Below, one piece after another: positions 11,290-21,460 of a stretch of DNA of 64,000 nt; the stretch's first letter is position 1, and each line of letters begins with the position of its first letter. The stretch is from contig BSWB01000001.1 in assembly GCA_033239125.1 (NCBI GenBank), positions 162,711,481-162,775,480 on the forward strand. The letters run 5' to 3'. The stretch comes from Fagopyrum homotropicum. Taxonomy: Eukaryota > Streptophyta > Magnoliopsida > Caryophyllales > Polygonaceae. Made by a program: the position numbers and the translations under genes. The notes below the pieces were generated by a model. That model searched no databases. It worked only from the letters and a program-made list of their open reading frames with translations, and had not been told where the DNA came from.

Positions 11290-11690
11290 ATAGTTATATC
11301 AAAGCATATAAAGTCAATGATACATATGAATGAGTGGTATTTTAGGTGAAATAAATTTTATAGTCAATTTAGATTAAAATGATATATTTGTGCTAATAAT
11401 ATCGTTGAAAAAAAAAAGGCAATTATGGTCTCAAATTTGATAGTCAATTTACCAACAAGCATATCTTAACAAATCAATTTAAAAATATAATTAATTAGAA
11501 GAGATAAATACTTAAAAGAGAATTAAAAATCATGATTATAATTTCATTTTTCGGAATTTTATTTTATAAAATTATACATTTAAAATTCTAAGTATTAAAT
11601 ATTTATTAAAACTGAACCCGCACAAAATGCGGGTAATACACTAGTTAAACCTTTGAATGAATCTTGTTGATTATAAAATACTAATTAAAT
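11290..11690 (+). repeat. First copy of a diverged local duplication (second copy 13045-13465)
   Basis: This stretch and 13045-13465 share a chain of similar segments, for example ATATAAAGTCAATGAT, GATATATTTGTG, and at the end GAATCTTGTTGATTATAAAA. The copies differ by insertions: here a Helitron 3' end before 11644, there the solo LTR at 13143-13344. Position 11386-11390 (ATTTG) is the unoccupied counterpart of that LTR's target site. Confidence 0.7.
11612..11644 (+). mobile_element. Helitron 3' terminus, plus strand
   Basis: The hairpin ACCCGCA-loop-TGCGGGT is followed by AATACACTAG and then T, the 3' end structure of a second Helitron in the opposite orientation to the one at 10531-11257. 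Its 5' end was not located, so its length is unknown. Confidence 0.65.
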
Positions 11691-12529
11691 ATTTAAAAAT
11701 AATCAATTTAGAAACATTACATCAATATTAAGTAAATTAGTTGAGAATAGACAAGTCGCCTTTGTTGAACTATGAAGCATATCAACTACTAGCAAATATC
11801 GTTTGCACTTATGATAATATTTTCCAAAATGGAAACTAGACCAATCACCTTCACCTTAACAACGTCCTTATTATTCCCCGTATCATTAAAAATCTCGAGG
11901 TACCAAGTTGTTAAAGAGATATCAAGATGAAACGTTATAGTCAATCTAATTTTATCGTAAATTAAAAATATAGACTTAGTGAGGTATTCGACGTATTCGA
12001 TTGATACTGTTCAAATAAGGGCGTTGGGAGGAAACTTGTGATTAGGACAACCCCATGGACTTTTAAAAGTGTATTTGCACGTTTTATGTTCGCAAACACG
12101 TTGTTTGTTTGATAGATGTACTTTGATCCCTTAAACGTTGAATTTGACCAAAATTTAAGCCTTAAAATTCACATTCATAAATTGAGAAGTATGGGAGAAA
12201 AGAGATAACATGGATGAGAAAATAGGGAATACTATAAATGAAAATTTTTAAACACAAGTTGTAATTATGACACAATTTTAGTGTAATTTTTGTTTCTAGT
12301 GGGTTGAGACTGTTATTACCAAAAAATAATGGTAAACACATTTTTTTTAATTGTATAATTTCATTTACAAATTCTTGTAAAAATGAAGTAAGTTGAAACA
12401 ATTTGGTTAACACAATAAAGTATTTATTTAATGTTAAATATGGTTAACACAAGCAATGGATGGCCAAATTCACTATCTAAGCTTTTTATAAATATTGATC
12501 TATTAAATAGACTTATAGGATAAATACAT
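11691..12529. other. Intergenic, nothing recognised
   Basis: AT-rich, without credible reading frames or ordered repeats. Confidence 0.4.
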
Positions 12530-12532
12530 TTA

Positions 12533-12899
12533 GGGTATTTAATACAGACTTTTAAAAATTTTAACTGATTTTTAATAATCATAGAATTTCTTGATTCCGT
12601 GGGATATTTTAATCTTATATATAGTCAATACAGATTTTGTGAAAATCTTATGTGTTGGGAGAAGACTTCAAAAACTTTAGGTAGTTATATAAGTAATAAA
12701 AAAAATCCTACAAAATCAATGAAATAATAGATTCCTTTAAAATCAACAAACTTTTAAATATCATAGGAATTTATGAAAAATTTAAAATACTAATTGAATA
12801 CCAAAAGATTTATAAGGACTTTTAAAAATCAATATTGAATACCCATACACTTTTAAACTCTAAAAAAATTCCTATAAAATCTTGATCGAATACACCCCT
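12533..12899. mobile_element. Tourist-like MITE (GTGTATTCAAT family), older copy
   Basis: The right end reads GAATACACCCCT, the complement of the terminus of the copy at 17735-18106; the left end is worn (GGGTATTTAATACAGAC). TTA flanks both ends (12530-12532 and 12900-12902). The interior carries the same phrases as the other copy: AAAATCCTACAAAATCAATG, repeated ATTGAATACC and CCTATAAAAT. Confidence 0.7.
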
Positions 12900-13044
12900 T
12901 TAGTTAATGTACCCCTAATAGACTAATAGTGGTAAGTCAATTAGAGTCTAATAATTAGAGGAATTTACAAAACAAAAACACGTAAAAAAATCTATTTCAC
13001 CAAATTCTTTCTATTTATTTTTTTAAAAAAATTGAATTTATATT

Positions 13045-13465
13045 TATATCAAATTATATAAAGTCAATGATGTACATATGCATGAGTGGCATTTTAGGTG
13101 ATCTAGATTTGATCTTCGATTCAGGTTAAAATGATATATTTGTGTCAAAGTCCGATACAGACGAACCGGTAGAGCGGGGGTCGTGTGCATCCGAGCGCAC
13201 ATGCGCATTAGGCCCAAGTCTAGCACATAAACCCGGCGAGATTTCATCCTAAAACCAATTGGCAATAGAAGGAGTAGCACCGACCTTATATACTAGGCTC
13301 GGAGTGTCCACATCTTTCGATGTGGGACCTTATTATCTCGAACAATTTGTGATAATAATAACGTTGAGAAAAGGCAATGGTCTGCTCAATACCTTGTATT
13401 GATATATTTAGTATATAAACCCTTCAATGAATCTTGTTGATTATAAAATACTAATTAAATAGCTT
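13045..13465 (+). repeat. Second copy of the local duplication, interrupted by a solo LTR
   Basis: It matches 11290-11690 on both sides of the LTR at 13143-13344, and similarity stops after CTAATTAAAT near 13460. See the entry at 11290. Confidence 0.7.
13143..13344 (-). mobile_element. TRIM solo LTR with 5-bp target duplication
   Basis: A single 202-bp LTR of the family at 1328-2030, in minus orientation, bounded by TGTC...CAAAG and CTCGAACA. It is flanked on both sides by ATTTG (13138-13142 and 13345-13349). The lack of an internal domain and second LTR shows recombination between two LTRs. The paralogous stretch at 11386 has ATTTG once, which confirms the borders. Confidence 0.9.
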
Positions 13466-13497
13466 ATTACGCATACAATAATTTCTATTTATAATTA

Positions 13498-14360
13498 TTT
13501 GTCGTTAATTGCATTATTTACATGTGGGTGGGATCCTTTTGACACGTACATTAAATGGCTTATTACATACACGTTGTGCAATTGATTAAAATAATAAATT
13601 AATGTTATAATTTTTTTACACCTATTATTTTTAATTAAATATTTTTTACAAATTCAATATATAAAATTACTTTTACTTGAAATAATTGAAATTATAGTTT
13701 ATGACAACTATTGTTATTAGTTTAATATTTTTAATTCTGTAAATTAAATTACTTTATTTTCTCAAAAAAGTATTTTTTACATATTACACATAAACGTTTG
13801 TCTATGTATTATTATTTGTTGCCAATTATTATATACTAAATGAAATTTGTCGTTGATTGCGTTATTCACGTACTGGTGGCATTTTTTTTTTTTTAAAAAA
13901 GGAAAGCGGTTCGGCCCACTAGACGCCGAGAAAATCGGCAGACGGTCAAACCGTCATGGAGGACCACAAATATGGGAGAAAAGCAAAACACAAAAATACA
14001 TCAAAATAAAACCGAAAACAAAAAAGTATTCAAGGGGAAGCAGAATGATCCAGCCAGCAGGAGACAACGAGCATAACCATTCATCTTCGAAGGAAGTACA
14101 CAGGAAGCAAGCCTGGGGAACAACTGTGGACACCTCAGATTTGGACTGCAACAGAGCAGTCAAGAGTCGATCACAAATTCACGCCTCCTTCTCGACAAAC
14201 GCACGAAACCGCCAGCAAATGACTACATCAAACCTCAGAAGACGAAATTGCAGAAGACGGTCAAACCGTCAGGGAGCAAGCCTGGTGGCATCCTTTTGAT
14301 ATGCACGTTAGCTAGTTTATTGCACGTGTAATTTATTTTAATTTTAATAATAAATTAACC
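13498..14360 (+). repeat. Tandem duplication of about 350 bp, second unit carrying a retroposon
   Basis: Unit 1 starts GTCGTTAATTGCATTATT at about 13501 and unit 2 starts GTCGTTGATTGCGTTATT at about 13849. Both continue through GATCC/CATCCTTTTGA and a run ending near AATAAATTAA. Unit 2 is interrupted at its CTGGTGGCAT site by the insert at 13883-14281. Confidence 0.65.
13883..14281 (-). mobile_element. Retroposed insert with poly(A) tail (probable LINE 3' end)
   Basis: CTGGTGGCAT stands on both sides (13873-13882 and 14282-14291). On the minus strand the insert ends in about 12 A residues (T run from 13883), so it was made by target-primed reverse transcription. Its roughly 385 bp have no LINE protein domain. 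They hold two near copies of a word (GACGGTTTGACCGTC) near either end that is itself palindromic. A LINE 3' untranslated region or a SINE are both possible. The 150-codon plus-strand frame across it is antisense to the element. Confidence 0.7.
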
Positions 14361-15456
14361 TATAATTTTTTTTACCATTATATAAAATTTTAAAAAACTG
14401 GGTGAAGTAGGCTTTTTTTTTATTTTTATGGGCAACATTATAATTTTTTGATTGTTGATATTAGTTAAATATTTTATTAATAATATAACTGAAATTATTT
14501 ATTTAAAAAAATCATTAAAAAAATTGTAAAATATGTATTGCCCTTCGTTAAATCCCACAAAATATGCAAATTTTATTTTTATAATTCGTTGATTTTGTAA
14601 AATAAAAACATTAAGAATTTTAAATCAGTAAATCAAAATATAATGTTATAACGTTATTGTGAGTTTGACATATCGTCGTAAAATTACTCTTAGATTGGCA
14701 TGCCATAAATTACTTTTATATGAGTATTTACTAGTTTCAATATCTTTCACTTAATTATTCGGGGTTATTTTTAATTAAAAAAATTAAAAAAAAAAAGATA
14801 TAGCATAGTTGCAATTTTTTGAAGCATTCGAGGTGCTAGATCTCCGAGTCCTTAATTAACAAACTTTCCAAAAATGTATATTTTCATGTGCTTTTACAAC
14901 TTCTATAGTAATAAAATAATGTTCCAAAAAATGTATATTCACATTGATGATAGATATCCATCGCATGATTCACATTGTCTAAGCAACTTTGTTATAGTTA
15001 GTGTCAATATTTTCGCAACAAGATATCTCATCAACCGACCGGCATATATCAAGAGTTGACTTACTTGTGAGTTCAACGACGGTTTATCATGTAACCAAGT
15101 TTAGTAATTGCATCGGTCTAATTTGAACATAACTCAACAACGAAAATCTTTTCTCTCGAGTATGCTCATTACAAAAAAAATGGATGTCATTGTATTCTCT
15201 CATTGTCTATTCCGGTCGCGGTAGTAATCTTTACTCGAAAGATAACCTCGACAACTCTTCGATGCTTAGTGACAATGTTTTCTTAACATGTAGCATTATC
15301 GACTAACCTCAATTTGCACCATTTAACGTTTGATATTTTATCCTCAAAAATTAATTAACACGTGACCTCAATAACTATCGAACACGTGACATCAAAAGTT
15401 GGTCAATAGATGGCCTTGTCAACTATTTGACTCCCGATCTCCTTGATTATCCGATA
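14361..15456. other. Non-coding, partly decayed copia sequence
   Basis: The left part is AT-rich. From about 14900 rightward the minus strand may continue the copia relic starting at 16395, but stops and frameshifts are too dense to name a domain. Confidence 0.35.
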
Positions 15457-15559
15457 TCAACAACTTCCTAACACGTAACTTCTACACATTTGTCTCATCG
15501 ACTGCCCCTCATGCCGGCTCATATGTTTTCTTATATGTAGTCTCACGTGTGAGCTCATT

Positions 15560-16395
15560 ATATGTCTAACATATAACCTCATATTTGTGACCCATCTTGC
15601 CACATTTGTGACATTGTCCTTGTCCTTGCTCTTGCGCAAATCACCTTGCTTTGACATTAGCTTTGTGACCCATCTTGCCAAATATGTGACATTTCCCACT
15701 AAACTTCTTTGCTTGTGGTTTGTTTGAGTTGTTGTTTTGGGTTGGAACTTGCATTTTATGCGTTTGGTTTTATGCTCAGCGACGTTGGCTTTAATAGATG
15801 GATTCCCATCAGCCTTGCGGTTGCTTGATTTCACACGCATCTTGAACATAAAGTCTTCAACGGTCATTTCTTGATCTTATGCATAAGGCAATTCTTAAAG
15901 TCTTTCCAAGATGGAGGAAGATTTCCAATGAAGGCCACAACTTGAAATGTATCACAAATTTGCATCTCGTCGGTCAATATCTCATTAGTTAAAAGTTGCA
16001 TCTCTTCAACTTATACCATGATTGGCCTCGAATCTACCATTCGACATTTCATGAATGTATCAACGACGTACTTCTTAGTTCATGCGTCCTCAGACTTGTA
16101 TTTTTTATCTAAGGTAGTCCACAACTCCTTAGAAGTACCAGCCTTCCCGTACACTTGGTACAACAGATCAGTCAGATTATTCATAATCCAGTCTTTGCAA
16201 GGATAGTCTCATTGTACCGAAGCCTTAAAGGTAGTTATGATCCATGTCTTTGTAGGGGAGAATACTAGCCGATCCTCCTTTAGGTCCTTGTCCAGCTTCA
16301 TTGTGCATAGGAAGAACATCATATTTTGTTGCCACATTTGATCGAACTTCTCAAGCTTAAGTCACGCGCTCAGTGAGTCTGACATCGTTATTGTA
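15560..16395 (-). pseudogene. Ty1/copia gag relic with zinc knuckles
   Basis: Reading down from 16395 the broken translation follows copia Gag order. LKLEKFDQMWQQNMMFF is followed by a region with NLTDLLYQVYGKAGTSKELW and LDKKYKSEDA, then FQVVAFIGNLPPSWKDFK, a basic region, and two zinc-knuckle-like pieces, CHIFGKMGHK (second Cys lost) and CHKCGKMGHK. At least six in-frame stops and several frameshifts break it. The element's protease and polymerase are not recognisable to the left. Confidence 0.7.
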
Positions 16396-16639
16396 TGAGG
16401 GGCAGAAACGGGGTTGTTAATTATTTCCCTCGAGTTTTCCAGGTTAGCATGTGGTAGACCACTCCAAACTAGATTTGGAGCGTCGATTCACTGCGATTAC
16501 CATCACTCATACCGGCGTTTTCAAGTGCAAGTCCAAGACCTACACGAGTCTCGGCAAGTGGCTCATACGCTAAGGCATTGTCGTTTTCAACCAACTCAAC
16601 CATTTTCACAATTTTGTTGCACAAAATTTTAACGCGAGA

Positions 16640-17720
16640 ATTAGTGGTGAATTTTGTAATTTATTTAAGTTTGATTAATTTAAAAAATGATTTATTAATA
16701 ATTTGTTTAAAAATCCGTACAAGAACGGATTGTTTTCGATTTTTCAAATCGAATGCCGAAAAAATAATATATTATTTTTTTTCCCAGATGCAAATGTTCT
16801 TGTACGGAAATTATTAGCCTGAAAAATTAAAATAGTGCTCCGGCAATATTTTTCTTCGAATTATGATGAATTTGCAAAGCTCAAACACGCGTTAGTGTGA
16901 TACAATTTCAGAAGAAAAAAAAATCATCTTTTCAAAATTAAGATTGTACAGATGGCCTTTCGGGAACTCTTCCGATAAACCGTAAGAACACAAATAGTAG
17001 AAAAAACAACAGGATTATAATACTGTTAGCGTGTGCAGAGTCGAGATATTTGTCCTGAAAATACCCCGGAGTACGACGATTGAATGGAGTTCCGTATTTC
17101 ATGATACAACCGCACTAGATCCAAGTTCCGTAATGACTTTGGAAATTTCACGAACCGCTTATGTTTTGAACTCTCGTTTTATGAAGAGAAAGGGGAGGAG
17201 ACGTTCTGTTGTGTGTTTGAATGAGAGGATTAGACACCCTTTATATAAGGGAGCTCAGAGACGTAGATAGCTTGAGCCTCGGCTCGACTCGAATCGGCGC
17301 GTGCGGGATCGGTAAGCTACTCCTACTCCCCATTGAAAATGGGTAGTGACCCAAAGGCCACAACCTTCAAGCATTTTCCTGGTTATATATATACTATAAG
17401 GGTTCTACTCCTTTTAGTCGACGTGAGATACCCACATTTTCGTCTCATTTTCTCAAGTTTTGCCTTGTGTACACATAACTTCGACAGTACTATCGCATTC
17501 GCCCGGAATCCAAAATTAAAGCCTAAATTTCCTGCTTAATAAAACTTGAGCTCTCCAAAAATTTTAAAATTTTTTTAACTTGCCTTTTTCAATAATTCTT
17601 TTTCTTAATTTGTTTAAACATAATATAAACTTTAACGCTACCGTCGTAGGCTAAAGTTCATATTTTAGTCGACATCGTAATATGATACAGTATGCCCTTG
17701 TAAATCGGTCCCCGTGATTT
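16640..17720 (-). mobile_element. Probable 5' leader/LTR region of the copia relic
   Basis: It lies upstream of the gag relic on the same strand. A good TATA box (TTATATAAAGGG on the minus strand, about 17238-17250) precedes a leader-like stretch of about 850 bp. I could not find a primer binding site or paired LTR, so the borders are guesses. Confidence 0.35.
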
Positions 17721-17734
17721 TAGCCCGACACTTA

Positions 17735-18106
17735 AGGGGGTGTATTCAATTAAGAGTTTATAGGAATTTTTTGGACTTTAAAAGTTTATGGGTATTGAAC
17801 ATAGATTTTTAAAAGTCCATATAAATCTGTAGGTATTCAATTAGGATTTAAAATTTTCCATAAAATTCCTATGGTATTTAAAAGTTTGTGGATTTTAAAG
17901 GAATCTATTATTTCATTGATGTTGTAGGATTCTTCATTACTTTTATACATACCTAAAATCCATAGAAATCTTCCCCCAACACCTAAGATTTCCACATAAT
18001 CCGTATTGACTCTATATAGAATTAAAATTTCCCACAGAATTTGCAAATCCTATAATTATTAAGAATCTGTCAAAATCTTTAAAAGTTCAAATTGAATACA
18101 CCCCCT
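17735..18106. mobile_element. Tourist-like MITE (GTGTATTCAAT family)
   Basis: The terminal inverted repeats AGGGGGTGTATTCAATT and AATTGAATACACCCCCT are perfect complements. TTA flanks both ends (17732-17734 and 18107-18109), the PIF/Harbinger target duplication. The 372-bp interior is a loose palindrome without coding capacity. It is better preserved than the copy at 12533-12899. Confidence 0.85.
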
Positions 18107-18526
18107 TTAATTTTCCCATCCACTTTTTTACAATTAACACACCCATTTAGTTGAGAGCCAAACCGCAACAAATAATAAGTGAACACGTTTAACAGTCATA
18201 TCCCTTTCCTCTTCCAAAGACGGTGGAAAATACTGACCAATTTTGCCTTCACATAAATATTAGCTATTACATTGCTCGAAAATTCAATTATTTTATAATG
18301 AATTGGAAAATTTTCAGTGCGATTTTACAACTCAGGATAAATGTGGGACATTTACTATAAATTTAGAAAAATTGGAATGATCTTAGGAAAGTGTAGAAAT
18401 AAAATGGACGGGGAATTTGTGGAAAAAGTTTTTTTTAAAAGAAAAAAAGTGTCTATTCTAAAACTGAGTATAAGTTATAGGGGATGTTATGGAGCGGTGA
18501 GTATTAGAGGGGGGAGATTGTTAGAT
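18107..18526. other. Intergenic, nothing recognised
   Basis: AT-rich; the small open frame near 18341 has no family features. Confidence 0.4.
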
Positions 18527-19033
18527 AATTTAGTTGTGATTATTAAATTCCACATTAGTGTGAGATATTTGTGACTTCGCTCACGGGGTTTACATCTTAT
18601 CATTTTTATTCAATCAAAAGGAGAGTTTTTTTTATTGAAATGTGATGAGTTTTTGTTAGGTTGTTCTTGTGCGTGCTAACTTATTGAAGATTGGTGCAAC
18701 AAGTTAAACTGGTCCCTTCTTGTGCTTGTCTTATCTACAAGGCTTGTGTAAGGTTGAAGAAGGAAGAGTGAAGATAATTCTTTGTTAAGGGTTTTGATCC
18801 AATTAAGGTCAATGTTTTTTTGCAACTCTTAACATAGGCCTAGCTTCTTATACTTACCATATATCATTCCATTAACCGTCTTCTTATCTATCCATATCAT
18901 TCGAACTTCCACATTTTGAGTTCTTACAAATCTCGGCCAAGATTTTCTTTAATTCATTCGAGATTTCTTTTTGTTGTTCAATTTAAGGACTTTCAATCTT
19001 GAACGGGAACTGCGGTTTAAACCCCACATCAGT
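18527..19033 (+). mobile_element. LTR-like sequence ahead of a primer binding site
   Basis: It starts TGTTAGATAATTTAGTTGTG and ends right before the TATCAGAGCGG primer site at about 19033. It is longer than, and not similar to, the 200-bp LTR that follows at 19124, apart from the first ten bases. It could be the LTR of a different element that replaced the 5' LTR of the TRIM. Confidence 0.4.
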
Positions 19034-19323
19034 ATCAGAGCGGTTAGCCTCAATTTGGCTCGCGATCTCAACCTGTTGGCAACTGTCAACTCGGTTTGTA
19101 CCCTAGTTGCACTTGTGGGGGCTTGTTAGATAATAAGTTCTCACATCGAAAGTTATGGACATTTTGAACCTAATATATAAGATGATGGACTACTCTTTCT
19201 ATTGTCAATTGATATTTAGATGGAACCCCGTCTGATTTATGTGTTGGGTTTGGGCCTAACACCCATGTGCGCTCATATTCACACGACCCCAACTCTACGG
19301 TATGTTAGTATCGAGCTTTGACA
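19034..19323 (+). mobile_element. TRIM internal region plus 3' LTR
   Basis: The order is a primer site TATCAGAGCGG (about 19033), an internal part of about 90 bp ending in a purine tract (GTGGGGGC), and a 200-bp LTR (19124-19323) from TGTTAGATAATAAG to TTTGACA. The internal part matches that of the TRIM at 1328-2030, including a shared ACCCTAGTTGCACTTG segment. Confidence 0.65.
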
Positions 19324-19672
19324 GATCCGATCTTAAGATCATAATATCACAACACTGCTCAACTTATTTAACCGAGTGAATCTCTAGCCAAAGTTTTTAA
19401 CCGAACTTAAAAATGTCTTTATATATACTCGATTTGCTTAGTTCAATGAATGAGCCCAAATCAAACTTTTTCTGAACCGACTTCCAGTTACTCTCATAAA
19501 ACAATCGTAGCAAAGATTATCTCATCTATTCATCATAGCCAATGACAAGTGAATCTATATTAGCTCATTTATCATTTTTCAAAATCATCGGTTGATAGTT
19601 AAGTTCCCAATCCTAAGAGCTTCAACATTGGCTGATCTTAATGCCAATTAGGAAACAGAATTTTGACTTTTG

Positions 19673-20918
19673 ATTTTTTTTTTTTGATAATGACTACGGA
19701 TGACACCGCGTTCATCCGTATATTTTATTCAACGAAAATAAAAGCTAACATATAACAAGTCGACGGGTCGCTACTCTGCGAGCATCGATTTTCAAGTGCT
19801 GAATTAAGGAAAATGGCGGATGCTGTACATAAAAATACCCTAGGGGATAAGATGAAGCAATGGATGCCAAATGATCGGCAGCGGCATTAGCTTCACGGTA
19901 GTTGTGTCGGAGCTGAACACACCAATTCCTACGAAGGAAGCTTTGGCACCTAGATACCAGACTAGAGAGTATATGGTGACTCGGGATGGAACGGTTAATA
20001 AGCTTAATAACCGTCAAAGAATCGATTTCCACAATAACCTTACGAAACCCCTTCTCCCATGCTTGATAAAGTCCCATGCAAAGACCCCAGAGTTCCGCAG
20101 TTGGAACCGAGCACGGTCCAATATTCATCAGGAAGCCACATAACCACTGACCATGGTGATCCCTAAATAATCCTCCTGCAGATACCAAACCCGTATCACC
20201 ACGGACGGAGCCATCCGAATTCAACATTATCCATCCACAATCTGGCGCTTTCCACTGAATATATACCTCCTCTCTAGCCGATCTAGTGTTCGGTACCAAT
20301 TTCTTCTTCCATGCCTGTGTTATGAACTTTGCCTCAGCAGCAACCAAAACTGAACGGTTAGGAGGGAACGAAACGGAACGGAAGACATGATCATTCCTCC
20401 ACTTCCAACATCTCCATAGAGTTACGGCAAAACAAACATTCCATGGTAAATTTTCAGCAATATCATCAACCCTATTCAGATTGAACAACAGCCATGGAAC
20501 AATGTCCAAGGAGAAGAAATCAGCAGCATACTCAATGCTAAGGAAACTGCTCCAAACTATTGCAACTTGAGGACAATCTCGAAATATATGTAATGCAGTT
20601 TCCGTGTTTGTAAGTATCCGTCCATGAGCAACGAGCCATAGAAACGTCCTAACTCTTTCCGGAACATGTAGTTTCCAAATGTGCAAAAATAACGGTTTTA
20701 ATGCATCTAACCGAGCGTGGTTTTCAACCATTGCAAGATAAGCAGAAGCAGCAGAATACTCACCATCGTTTGACAGATACCAAGCAATGCAGTCGAGCTC
20801 AGTAGGAGATTCCTTCCTTCCCGCGATACTCATTAGCGATCCAGCTGAGAGAAAGGACCCCAGTCTTCCCCAGTCTCAGCCCAAACCCTCAATCCAGTAA
20901 TCAGAATACTCACCATTG
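19673..20918 (-). mobile_element. 5'-truncated LINE with poly(A) tail and 12-bp target duplication
   Basis: TTTTGACTTTTG occurs at 19661-19672 and 20919-20930. On the minus strand the element ends in a poly(A) tail (T run at 19673-19686). It keeps only the 3' end of ORF2 (zinc-binding region and RNase H) plus a short 3' untranslated part. Confidence 0.85.
19745..20833 (-). pseudogene. LINE ORF2 C-terminus: zf-RVT and RNase H-like domain, open frame
   Basis: An uninterrupted frame of 362 codons, open upstream to about 20900 where the element is truncated. Residues about 1-115 match the zinc-binding region of LINE reverse transcriptases (WYLSNDGEYSAASAYL, then a KLHVPERVRTFLWLVAHGRI segment and HIFRDCP). 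The middle part that normally carries Cys-x2-Cys is missing between ILTNTE and TALHIF, so one zinc ligand pair was lost by deletion. Residues about 190-340 are a plant-type RNase H with LNSDGSV, AELWG, EIDS and ANAAADHLA boxes. Without a reverse transcriptase it is not autonomous. Confidence 0.85.
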
Positions 20919-20930
20919 TTTTGACTTTTG

Positions 20931-21460
<530 letters not shown>

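Noticed and set aside
13847..14299. 150-codon plus-strand open frame
   Set aside because: It crosses the target duplication and runs antisense through the retroposed insert; it has no family features.
15457..15867. 136-codon minus-strand frame taken as an intact gene
   Set aside because: It starts in the gag frame but runs out of register through the zinc-knuckle region; the true gag reading needs other frames and has stops.
18990..19045. tRNA gene suggested by tRNA-like bases
   Set aside because: It is only the complement of a tRNA 3' end used as primer site; no cloverleaf or internal promoter boxes.
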